Shown here: positions 1 to 10,700 of the stretch, in pieces
Layout: every line of letters starts with the position of its first letter
Numbering within the stretch: the stretch's first letter is position 1
Origin: Butyriboletus loyo
Taxonomy: Eukaryota > Basidiomycota > Agaricomycetes > Boletales > Boletaceae
Direction: 5' to 3'
Length of the DNA stretch: 25,254 nucleotides
Assembly (NCBI GenBank): GCA_038093515.1
Contig: JBBPSI010000312.1
Coordinates: 1 to 25,254, forward strand
Program-made: the position numbers and the translations under genes
The notes under the pieces: generated by a model
The model's database searches: none
Told to the model about the DNA's origin: nothing
The model's input: the letters and a program-made list of their open reading frames with translations, nothing else

Positions 1-1745
1 ATGAATAGGACTATTGACCTTGGCTCGATTGGTATGGTAGTCTCAACGTTCTGTTCAAGGAATCTGACACGGGTGTGCACAGGCATCGTTCCTTCTGTTA
101 CTGGCGGTGAACTGTTCTTCCATCCTCGATATAACCCTGCACGTGATCAAATCGTACTGGCCTCTCAACTCCGGAGGTTGGTGACGCGAACGACCGCATT
201 CGGCTGTGTAATGCGCATTCGTTGTTCTCATGGTAATGTCCCATGTCTTCGACTTACTTCACGCTTCCATCCCGTTTTTCCAAGGTTTGCGGGTATCAAG
301 ATACTATGGGAATTTTCAAGAACGCTTACCCACGGACCTGGCCCTTGGTGTTCTTGATTCCGACAAGGCCGTGTCCGCACTAATCGAACATTCTCGGACG
401 TTAGATGAACGCCAATACGCGTACTTGCAGTGCGCGGTCCTGTATACGTCCATTGATGGCCAACGCCGAGTGCGAACATGTAATCTCGCTCTGCAAGTGG
501 TATCGTTGGCTGGAAACGTATTCCGCTATGCCGACATGGACGCTGTGGTGTGCCATCTTGTCCGAGATGGTGAGTCGTTACTGTCAGCCCTGACGATAGT
601 TCGTTACTTACTTTCGGGCAGCAATGGCGAGCTTGTCTTTACGACGAATGGCTCAAATTAGAGAAGACCTGACAGATAAATGTTCATCGATTTTACTTGC
701 ATACAGGCGGAACTGTGCGGCGGCTACGGCACAATCACAAGTGAGCGGGTCGAGTCTTCGTTCCTGTGCGCTTCTGAGACAGCTCACAGTTGATAATACC
801 GGAAGCCTTCCGAGCGCTCCCACTCTACACTCTAGCAATAACCAAGTCCAAACCCCTAAAAGGCTTGTCTTTATGGCTGTTGAGTGGATTTCGGCTGATA
901 ATGCGTGTAGGACGTAATGTTTCCGCGGACGTTCGAAATTACTATTCTCAGAAGATCCTTTCGATGAGTGTCCGCAACACGATGCAGCACCTCTATCCCC
1001 GTCTTCTAGCTCTCCATGACTTGGACAAGAACGCAGCACTTCCCGACGCCACGACTGGCCAGGTCTCTTTGCCGTCACTTATGCGAGACAGTCACATGTT
1101 CATGGAGGGTCATGGCGTCTATCTCATAGGTATCTCGGAGAAGCTATCTGCGATTGGAAATGATACCAACTCATGGTTAATTGATAGACAACGAGGAATT
1201 TATGATCTTCTGGGTGGGAGGATGTGTCTCACCTCAGATACTCCTGGACCTGTTCGGCGTTGATGATATAGTCGCCTTGGATCCGAGCCATCTGGTCAGT
1301 TTTGTAATGACATAACGCACGATTACTCTCAATGCTATTTATGCAGACGGAGCTCCCTATTCTGGACACGCGGCTGTCCCAACAGGTCCAGTATATCCTC
1401 GGTCACCGCTATGGCCAACGTGGATGCGTTCCAAAGATGCTTGTAGTCCGTCAGAATATGGACGGGATGGAAATAGAGTTTAGCGACATGCTAGTCGAGG
1501 ACCAGAACAACGGTGCGATGTCGTATGTTGACTGTATGTCGCCTTATTACGCGGTAGACCGGCTCTCCCTAAAGTCAACTGATCCGATTTCCGCAGACCT
1601 CTGCCTCGTTCATAAACAAATCAATGCTGTGGTGCGCAATGCCTCCATGTTTTGCCATTACGCCAATGTCTAATTCGGACAACTCTAGCTCACGAACGGT
1701 GGTTCGCTTTCTTCCGGCACCAGCCTCCGAACATCGCCTTGGTAG
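1..1745 (+). CDS. SEC24: Sec24-type COPII coat subunit, C-terminal part (5' truncated by window)
   Basis: Sec24 is the cargo-binding subunit of the COPII coat that buds vesicles from the endoplasmic reticulum. Ten exons join in phase: 1-31, 83-232, 285-569, 622-740, 790-862, 911-1129, 1188-1294, 1347-1533, 1597-1631, 1689-1745, giving 420 residues with no internal stop. Visible family blocks are [16 protein letters not shown] and [11 protein letters not shown] (trunk end), [98 protein letters not shown] (gelsolin-like domain), [18 protein letters not shown] (C-terminus). The ATG at base 1 is internal to the protein; the N-terminal half and zinc finger lie outside the window. Intron 863-910 begins GC rather than GT and is stop-free in frame. 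The last intron (1632-1688) is the least certain: without it the protein ends at 1673. It could be the only Sec24 or a paralogue; this cannot be decided here. Confidence 0.93.
863..910 (+). other. GC-AG intron of the Sec24 gene, 48 bp
   Basis: The reading frame around it matches Sec24 (SKPLKG joined to RNVSADV) only if bases 863-910 are removed. The 5' end reads AAAAG|GCTTGT and the 3' end GTGTAG, so the donor is GC. The 48 bases are a multiple of three with no stop, so retention would add 16 residues instead of ending the protein. Confidence 0.7.
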
Positions 1746-4499
1746 AACGGACGATTGTTATTTAGTTAGACCCTCGACCTTTCGCCATACGCTCTTCTTG
1801 TCGTAATCGACGTAATCGTGGCATGGTTTGCTGTAACATCTAGAACGCATCATTACTCATCGCGTGGGTGTCTTTCCAGAGTGCATTGTGGCCCTGTGGG
1901 TGACCACCAGATGGTTGCAAGTGGGGACTATGTGTAGTAAGGGCGGATGTCCGTTAATGAGCTGCAAGCACCCACTGGACGGGCTTCTGGGAACTCAAGA
2001 TCACTTCATTTATAAACGATAATGCGGTCGTAGGATATTGCTGGGACTGAAGTTGCGGGGCGCACAATGAGCGCTGCCCCGCGAGACGCCTGCAATGCCC
2101 TCCGGCATGGGTGAGGATTCTAGCGTATGCCTGCGGGACCGATACCCTAGGCCGACGCGCGCCTCCGGGCTCAGCTGGAACGATTAAAGCCAAAGTCCCG
2201 AATAGTTAGCTCGATAGCTTGCCCAGACTCACGGAGCGACATTTCCAGAAAAAAAAGGCTAGCTTTCCTTGGTGCAAAGACTGAAAACGGTATCCGGTAA
2301 TTATCCCCTACAAGGTTTTATGAATCTGGGAACAGCGTTGTTCTTAACGGTACGTTGTCAGCCAAAGAGTTGGCATGTGGATGTCATCTCCATGCCGGCC
2401 ACGCTAGCGACCGAGAGGACCAAAAACCCCTAACATCATCTCACGCTCATCATCGTTCTTTTTTTTTGAATCAACTGGGGATTTTTAGCGAGACGCTTGA
2501 TGGCATCCAAACTCACCTGTGTGACGACGACGTACATTCCTGTGTGACCGGGTTACGCCAGATGGATCACAAAACGTCCAAGCTGTCGGAAGCCCTCGGT
2601 GCATGTGTACGTTGAAACTCAGGGATGGGATGGGAACTGATCTAAAAGAATTTGAAGCAGACACACGATCGCTATCTTTGGATGGAAGAGACAATAAATA
2701 ACGCAAAGATCAATTTCATGGCTAGATGGTTGGCACCTCGGCCATTCCCAGCGGTCGGTGTCGAGAACGTGCTGACAATGTGGGCAGGGTTTGTCATCAA
2801 CACATATTCATATTCACATCGCTCCGCCTTGAATCGTAGTGGCGAGTGACACACAAAAAAGTCACAGAGACGGAAACCATGGAATGTTCGCGGGATCAGA
2901 TCCATCCTTCCATTCTGACGCCTAGGAAGCACGAATGCAGGCAGTATACGTGATCGAGAAAGGAGCGCACCGTTGGCCCGAGTACTGTAGATGTGAGATT
3001 CGAGTTCACAACGTGTAGGGAGGACGTATGAGGATCCTTCTTGAGGAACCCCTGTCAGGGAGCGTTCAGATCTTGGAGGTGCTACACAATACATGACGGG
3101 CTGGTGATACTGTATGCATTTGGCTCCATGACTGTGTTCACGAGCTTGTCTCTCCCGGAGCTACGTGTACCCACACATCTGCATCAGCGCTGATCGATAG
3201 TGTTTGAGGGTGTGCATGGCTACCAATTTGGGAGCACGGTCGGACCGCGACGGGGGGTGTCCTGTGCTGCCCTATGCACCCGACGGATAACTGTCGTACG
3301 CAGATCAGGGTCGCGGTATCCAGGGTAGTTACTTGGGAGCCTGGATTGACGGAACAAATGTAATACCACTCGACTTGTGATGACTGGATACATCCCACCA
3401 CAGGACTGAGTGCTGAGTACGAGTGCCGCGGACAAGGGTGTTGCCACGTCGCACGCGTTCACCGCGGCCGCATGTTGGAGCTTTGATGTCTCTATCGTTG
3501 CCACCAGGCATGTATTTGAAAGCCTACCAAGCACTGGCACGTCTGTCTTGCTCCGTTCCGATCCGAGTAACAAATGAAAAAAAGACCCTGGCGAATCCAC
3601 GAAGGGATGTGTTGCATTGGAGTAGGCCACAGACGGCCGACGGAGGCGAGGCAGGGAAAGAGTGTCGTAAGTGTCCAGATAGCGGCGACATTGGCTGGGC
3701 GACGTCGCCCGTATGGCAGTGTTCTCACGGACGACCGAGTGCATATGCGGTTCGGACGGGGGAGGCTCTCCGCGGCAGGACGAGAGAGAATGGGAGTCGT
3801 CGAGCTATGCTCGTCCGCCGTGGGGGGAGGGGGGGTGCACTGGCGTGCGTTGCACGGTAGACTTCTTGGCTGGCACGTTTTGATAGCACGACGGCAACAC
3901 TGGGGCATTCTCATGCGATGGGGCTCTGGGACAACCTGAAGCGGGGTCACAGAGAAGCTGAGACGCCGAAGTGGGCGCGGTGGATAGCAACCGACTTCGA
4001 TGCGGAGCCAGTAGTACTGCAGTCGCGGAAGTTGAAGTTGCTCGAGGCGTTCCACCTCATCTATTACCGAACAAATGGAGAATGATCAGCGAGACACTAG
4101 GACGGGACGGGGGAGTGGTGTACTACTGGATGCACGGTACGCTATCGGTGGAGAGGGTTTGTTCCGTGAGTGGCCTTCTGTGCGCTCTCATCTCGTTTTA
4201 CCAGATCTCACTTCATTCAAGTCCGCAAACGGCGCAGTGATTTCCGCGGACCGTACGTTTCAACGTGTTATTTCGAGTATTAGACTAATCGGTTGCGTAG
4301 GCCTCCTCTCCTCGACTTGCCTTTTTGTACGACTCCCGCAGTCATGTATCCGAAGCGGCCCTTTTCAATTTCGTCAGCGTGGCAGAGTCACTCGGGCGGG
4401 TCGTGTGGTCTCGTTCCCCGCACGGTGGATCGAGAACTGTCCCAGGACCCCCCCGCGGATCCTTGCCTACGGTTTCTCTCCTCCTGCCTATATGTATCA
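1746..4499. other. Long interval without a secure gene
   Basis: About 2.75 kb between the Sec24 stop and the promoter-like region of the MFS gene. Many short ORFs open on both strands, but most have unnatural composition and match nothing I recognise. The part 3420-4030 is GC-rich and includes a G-run at about 3822-3836. The only stretch that reads like real protein is listed separately (3861-4240). No transposase, reverse transcriptase, terminal repeat or RNA gene was seen. Confidence 0.6.
3861..4240 (+). pseudogene. Possible relic of an unidentified protein gene
   Basis: Starting just after a stop at 3858-3860, one frame reads protein-like from an ATG at 3918 (MGLWDNLKRGHREAETPKWA, then WIATDFD, and SRKLKLLEAFHLIYYRTNGE) and stops at TGA 4083-4085. 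A one-base shift at that stop continues as MISETLGRDGGVVYYWMHG up to 4240. The composition of both pieces looks like folded protein rather than antisense noise, and the break falls in the middle of it. I do not recognise the family. It may be a decayed gene, an exon whose neighbours I could not find, or chance. No GT donor fits at the break. Confidence 0.25.
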
Positions 4500-4660
4500 T
4501 CCCTCTGATCGGAACGTGTGCTCTCTCCCTCTCTCCCCGTCCCTTGCTCTTATCCAATCTCTCCCCCCCCTACCTCCTTCTCGCGTGCGCACGCTTTCAT
4601 GATCCATCCTGGGCTTCTTATACACTAGGTTCTCACTTCCGCTCCATCTTCGCATCTCTC
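4500..4660 (+). promoter_or_regulatory. Promoter-like region upstream of the MFS gene
   Basis: Contains a long pyrimidine tract (about 4519-4586, CT and C runs), a CCAAT pentamer at 4554-4558 inside it, and a TATA-like TTATACAC at about 4618-4625, ending directly before the chosen ATG at 4661. CT-rich stretches just upstream of the start are common in filamentous fungal promoters. The assignment is by composition only. Confidence 0.4.
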
Positions 4661-6488
4661 ATGAGTTCCTCACCCACTCATACTCTGTCGCAATGTGCGA
4701 CCGTGAACAACAGCGCAGACGCGCTCAACGAGGAGAAGGCCGTGCTCGCTTGTCCCCCTACCTCCTCATCCCGGCCCTCGGGAGACGGTTTCATTAACGC
4801 TCAGTCAGATACCGTTCCTCAAAATCATCAGCCCGCAGTCGTCGTCTCCCGTCGTCGCTTCTTCTTGATCATGGCCAGCTTGTGGATCGGTAACTTTACC
4901 GCCTACTTCAATGAAACAACCTCGACCACCGCCATGCATGTCATAAGTGCCAACTTCAACGATCTCGCTAACCAGAACTGGCTCGCAACCGCATACCTCT
5001 TGGGCTTTACCGTCACGCAAACTCTACTCGGAAAATTCAGCGATGTCTTTGGTCGCGCTCAAGTTTTGCTCGGCACGATGCTTATTTTTGGAGCTGGGAC
5101 TCTGTGGTGCGGGCTAGCCACGGTGCGTCTTTTTCGGTTTGGTGCCGTGGAACGTTTTGTTTGACACGCATGGTCCCAGTCCATGAATTCCTTGATCGCG
5201 GCGCGTCTTCTTCAGGGCATCGGCGCAGCCGGGAGACAATCTGTTGGAGTAATCATCATCTTGGATTTGACAACGGCTGACACACGAGGGTTATGGCTTG
5301 GTTTCTTCAATCTCGCCTCCGCCGCTGGACTGGCAATAGGGCCAGTCCTGGGTGCGGTCATTTCCGTCGACACTAATTGGAGGTGGCTGTTTTGGATAAC
5401 TTTGATGCTCATCGGCGTGACTCTCGTTATCGGCTCAATGAGCCTTCGCTATCCTGTCCCCCATCGACAGCAGCGCGTCGGCATCCTTGCGCAACTGCGC
5501 GAGGTGGACTACGTTGGTGGTGCCCTAGCTGTCGCGATATCCAGCATGATCTGTATCGCGATAGAGATGGGTAACAAACTGTTTCCCTGGAATGTAAGTA
5601 TCTCCCGTCCAAGGGCTGGACACTCATCGATATTTTCGTCAGTCCGCACCCATAATTTCTCTATTTGTCGTTGGGGGATGTCTCATCCCTGTATTTGTCT
5701 ACTACGAACTCAAAGTGGCCCAGCAACCCGTCGTCGACATCAACCTGTTCAAGATACCAAACATTCCCATTGCATGTCTCATCAACTTTCTCACCGGCGC
5801 GGGGTACTTTGGGTCTGTCTTCTTCCTACCCCGTTTCTTCATCGACGTCAAAGGCTCCAGCTTGGTGATGTCAGGAATCCAAATGTTTGGACTGATCCTA
5901 AGTCTGGGTGCTTCGTCGGTCCTCGGTGCCAATCTCGTATCGTTCACTGGTCAAGTACGACTCATAGGAGTCGTCGGCGGGCTTTTATATGCGTTGGGCA
6001 GTGCCTTGATGCTCGATGTGGGGCGTTATACGCCAGTCGCACGTACCATCGGATACTCGGTACTCACCGGCATAGCGTCCGGACTTCTTTACCAACCTTC
6101 GCTAGTGGTTGGACCCATGTCCGTCAAGCCGCACCAGATCGCTGGTATCAGTGGTTTCTTGTCGTTTCTCCGGACACTGGGCGGAACGTTCGCGACGGCA
6201 CTTCTCACTGCGGTATATGAGACCAGCTTCACAAATTCTCTCCAAGGACAACTCCCTGCTTCACTCGTAGACCAGGGCTTGGGGCTAGCGGACGACCACG
6301 CCCGGTATCCCCAGTACGAAAATCAGATTCTCGATGCTCTCGTCAAAGCATATCACCTCGGCACGATTCCTGCCATCTGTTTCGGCGCTGTATACGCCGT
6401 TGCAGTGGTCATGCTTCAAAACGTGGACTTCATACCCGCTTGGAAACGAAGACGGATAGCAGCGAGACAGGCCCTCGAAAAGGCCTGA
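4661..6488 (+). CDS. MFS transporter, drug:H+ antiporter (DHA) type
   Basis: Exons 4661-5122, 5180-5593 and 5643-6488 (phase 0 introns of 57 and 49 bp) give 573 residues, the usual size of DHA2-like 14-helix exporters. It would sit in the plasma or vacuolar membrane and export drugs or metabolites by proton exchange. Seen in the sequence: a hydrophilic N-tail of about 65 residues, then hydrophobic helices; the MFS loop motif GKFSDVFGR near residues 123-131; RLLQGIGAAGRQ near 163-174 (motif B-like); GLAIGPVLG near 204-212 (the antiporter motif C type GxxxGPxxG); a central LFKIPNIPIACLINFLTGAG block typical of DHA2; a basic C-tail (KRRRIAARQ). The ATG at 4661 is chosen because it follows a promoter-like CT tract and precedes the family-like N-tail; the frame stays open upstream to 4325. 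The substrate cannot be predicted. It is convergent with the hydantoinase gene. Confidence 0.92.
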
Positions 6489-7770
6489 CGATTCATTTTT
6501 GACGATTTGATAGCGTTTCGTTTTGCATATTTTATTTGCGGAACTAGTTCCCTTCCCCCTTCCGCTGTCACGGTTTGCAACCTCTATTTTTTTTTTTTTT
6601 GCTTGACGTTCTCGATTCAGCTGTCCCTTACATGTGACTCGCAATGGATTCTAAGCATGGCTGATACAATCCCCCTCAGCCCCCCTTTTTTTCCTCCCTC
6701 GCATGGTGTGGAATTTTCCCATTGGACAGAAACCCATCCACGATCAGCGAGATAGACTAATTTATCAACACCGCTGTATAATTTGACAAAGCTAGTTGGC
6801 ATGGCATTTTTTTGACCTTGCCCTGAGCAAAAAAAAGGTCCTCATTGATATCGCACTTCGCAACTGGCAGACGTAACGCGCGTGGTTAGATACGATCAGG
6901 TCCATGGTAATTTCCGCTTGGGACACGTATTAGATTCGATCGAAGCAGATGGCAGATGGGCCCCCCCCTAACCACACACCAACGAAGGGATCCGTGGTTT
7001 CGATCTGGCTGCCCGTTTGCGTTTGTTCGCGTATGAACGACCCACTTTGACAACGAATGCCTGCAGTCGTGGCGCCTGTCGGCGAGTGATCTTGTCATTC
7101 ATGGTACAGGGTTGCACTGGTCCCCACAAACGCCTGCAGCAAACAGGGTCGACTCAGATGGGGAGGGAGGTCGATCAGATCCACCGCCATCGAGGTCGCG
7201 AGAATATTAATGTGACGGCAGGTGCGAGTTGAACTTGATGTGGAAATAAATCTTCAGGCTGTGCTCCTATGGGCGACTCCGAGACCACGATATCGATATC
7301 CACGCCCGCTGCTCAGTAGCCTTTGGCCATCCGTGATATGGTCCCGAAGGCGCTCCGAGACGATCGTCGCGAACCCTCCCCGCCATGGCGTCTACGACGG
7401 ACTTGACACTTAGCATCAGCAGCATGAGATCTCGAGAGCGGTCGTCAAAGAAAGAGACGCGCACGCCGGGCATGTTTGAAAGGTCGCTATTCTTAAAACG
7501 CTCGACCCGACATGCGGTGACACGAACCCGTATGGGAGAAAAGGCTCACGACCGACCTCGTACTGCAAGAAATTCGGAGCGGACCTTCATGCGAGAGAAA
7601 GGAGAAAGAAAACTTGTCAAAGGGGGAAGTAGTAAAAGCCCTAATCGTGAAAAATATGGGCAGAGGGGATTCTCGAATGAAGACACATATAATTTGACAA
7701 GTCACATCCCTACCATCTATACGTGCAGGTACCCAGATTCACGATGGTCTTCATCAAAGGGTAGTGTGTG
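6489..7770. other. Convergent intergenic region, no gene seen
   Basis: Lies between the 3' ends of the MFS (+) and hydantoinase (-) genes. It has several homopolymer runs (T at 6588-6600, T at 6685-6691 and 6808-6814, A at 6829-6835, C at 6961-6967). Short ORFs on both strands have no recognisable content. The 13-mer TATAATTTGACAA occurs twice (about 6777 and 7688). Presumably it holds the two 3' UTRs and terminators. Confidence 0.6.
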
Positions 7771-10700
7771 CTACGTCCCATCAGCATACTCTTCAATGAC
7801 AGATCGCGGCTTGGTGTACACCCCGAGTGGCGTGTACTGGATGTCAGAAAAGCTGCGCCGTCCAGTCAGCAATTAACGGAGTTGGGGACGAAGACGTGAC
7901 CGACCCGAAAGCACTGGGCCCCCCGAGCTCGAGTCCTCTTTGGGTATCCGTCCATTGAGGAGCAGCCGTTATTCCGAGGACCAAAACCCTCAATCCGTAT
8001 TTGTACTGCGGAGTGCCGAGGGCTGAGCCGTTCTGGGCATCGAGCACAGCAATAAGATCGGGCACGGTTGCTAGTATCTGTAAGCCACCACGTCAGATTG
8101 CTCTCACGGCGAGAGAATTCAGCGGTTCGGTCACCTCTATTTGACCATCCTGTGTTGTATGCTCTGCATATAGGTTCTCGTTCTTGAAGGGTATGGTTAA
8201 AGTTCCGTTGAACACTGTTTGGGGTTCGTCTGGATCATCCCGCGCATCTTCGTCCGCGGACAGAGCTGCGATGACTGCCTCTCCAATCGTATGTCCTTTA
8301 TACAACCTTGGAAATTATGAGCCTGGTTGCATTTTTGGGGGATACGTCAAGACATACCTTCTACGAACGTCGATGATCTTCCCGCTGAACAACACCTTTG
8401 CTGTCTTAGCCCCCCCAACGGCATCGACGATGACTTGACCTATCTGGTCAATGTTTGACTGCTTTCGCGCAAGAGCGATGGCTCTTCCAATGCGCCAGCT
8501 CAATGATACCGTATTAACGATCATACAAACCCCCATGTCCTTGGCTCTCAGCGGCCGACTAGCCAGGCCTACGTGTGTCCTGACGTTTCCTAAGATGGAA
8601 CTAAGCGGCGATGCTTTACGGCAACTCACCCCATCTCGACACAGGCCGCTCGTAGCAACGCATCGACGTCGGCGTCCTTCTTTGCCTTGGTCATGATCTT
8701 TGTAACGTGATCAGGGTCGTGGGCCCAAGTCATGCTTTCAGGGGTGAGGACCAACCATAACGTTACCGTCCCCGCTCGATATAACGTTGGGAAGAAGGTC
8801 CATCCTTTCGTTGTATACGTTGGCAGTCGTTTGGTGCCACTGCATAATCCTTGAGTTTAGTTTCATCTACGCTCTATTCTGTGATGAAACGATCGCCTAC
8901 GGTGGGATATGCGCGACCCTGAAGAACGGGACCCTGTCACCGAGGTCTGCGGGGAGAGGATCACTGTTACATACCATGAAATCTCCATCGACGATCGGGA
9001 TGTCATAGTTCTTTGTGGCGGCTGTGATCATCTGGACGAGATGTCAGTCCGAGAAACTGAGGTCACGAGAGATTCACGTTGATCATCCCATTTCCTCCTC
9101 CGATTTCCAAAGCACAAAGGGCGTCAGGTTTCGTTATCTGCGAACCTGGTGAGACCCAGCTGCTATCGACCCTATGTTACGTGAATTACCCCTAGATACG
9201 CCCAGAGATCAGCACTCGCTTCGTTGTACCTGCCAAAGCGGTCAATGAAGGTTTCCTAGAGGTGTGAACACACCTACTCGTTTCCAAGTAACCTCTCTGA
9301 AGACACCTCCGGGCTACCCAGACCACCACCCCAACCAATGAGTGCATCTGGGGTGAGAGAACCTAGATCGATAACGCGGATGACCTCTCCCGCGCGCAAC
9401 ATCTCTCTTAGCTGTAGGAAGGTATGCAAGGGCGAGCCACCTCCACCACAGCCCAGGACATAGCATCCATCCGCTATCCACTCGAGGTCGATTTCAGATA
9501 CAAACCACTGATTATCTTGCACCCTAGGTTTGTACGAAAGTATATCATCAGCCGAGTCCAATGAAAGAGTCTCTCCGGGTACAGCGTCTGGTGATGGTAG
9601 TGGGAGTGGTATGGTATTCTCGCTGGGCGGGTTGCAGTTGGAATCGACGTCATCTATCTCATCTGGGACCGCATCTCCGCTCCAGTCACCAACGGCCTTG
9701 ACGTAGAAACGGCATCTTCCAGTGGTATATGCGACGGCGATTACCTCGCTTTCTACGATGGAAACACGATTCGGAGCGGCACCAGAAGCCACCGCGCGGG
9801 CGATTGCTCTGGTTTCGATGGCTTTCTTCACTTCGGACTCGGGCGTAGACGAAATGTCTTCAAACGAGTCAATGGTACCGGATATCTGCCTCTCGATGAG
9901 CTATTGCCTGAGTGCTGTCCGAGACGTCATTCTCACCTGAGCGATGGCAGCACCAACTGCATTCGCGACGTCGTAATGTGGGAACCTATGCACCCGGCTA
10001 ACCCCAACAAGTTCGTCTGGTGCTAAAATCGATCCTCCGCCGACAAGATAGACGGGAACGTCCGTCGCCGACGTCTTCATCGCGTCCAGCAAATTCTGTA
10101 ACATGCTCTTGATTTCCTTCTGGGCTCCATCGATCATAGACCGGTCAAGACCCGCTACACGGGAAACATCTCCAATGGACGCCCGCCCAGCAGCGACGGC
10201 AATGTCCGTAGCAGTAAGCGTTGCACCGTTGAAAACACGGGCTTCGGAAGTGATTCTGTGCCCCACTGAGTCAGGACCGATAGTTACCCGTTTGGAGTGA
10301 GAATCCTGGCGGACGATAGAGCCACCTCCGAGACCAACGCTAGAACGGAAATTTGCGATGAGCAAAGTCTCTGGGAGAGAAACGTGTGAGGTTACCTGGT
10401 GACATGAGGCATAGAGAAGTTCAACAAAATCCCGCAGAGTTCATGGTGGGCTGCAGCTTGCCGAGGGAAGCCGCTGGGCCTTCAAACGGGTGTCAGAACC
10501 AAGGATGTTCGATTCGGTTAGGATAAGCACGAACAGAAGCATTCCGATGTCCGTCTGTGGACTGGATTCGTTATAGAGCCCGCGAAAAAGGAAGGGAACA
10601 AAGACGAACCGTCGTACCTCCTATATCGACCACCAATGCGGATTCTTTGGAGATGTCAGACTGGAGGGATGCCAGAAACGCAGCTCCCCTCATTGAATTA

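Noticed and set aside
1..1745. Sec24 region as a pseudogene because frames change repeatedly
   Set aside because: Every frame change is explained by a short intron with matching phase; the joined protein has no stop and keeps the family motifs.
3822..3836. G-run as a G-quadruplex regulatory element
   Set aside because: It is one nearly continuous G tract with a single interruption and no nearby gene start; evidence is too thin to call a feature.
3220..4055. Minus-strand ORFs of 174 and 187 codons
   Set aside because: Arg/Pro/Ser/Cys-rich compositions typical of antisense or GC-rich noise, no recognisable motif, and they overlap each other in different frames.
6777..7700. Repeated 13-mer TATAATTTGACAA resembling a bacterial -10/-35 pair
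   Set aside because: The genome is fungal, the copies are 911 bp apart with no flanking similarity or target-site duplication, so chance in AT-rich spacer is likely.
7385..7876. 163-codon plus-strand ORF
   Set aside because: Overlaps the verified 3' exon of the hydantoinase gene in antisense, and has no family-like segment.
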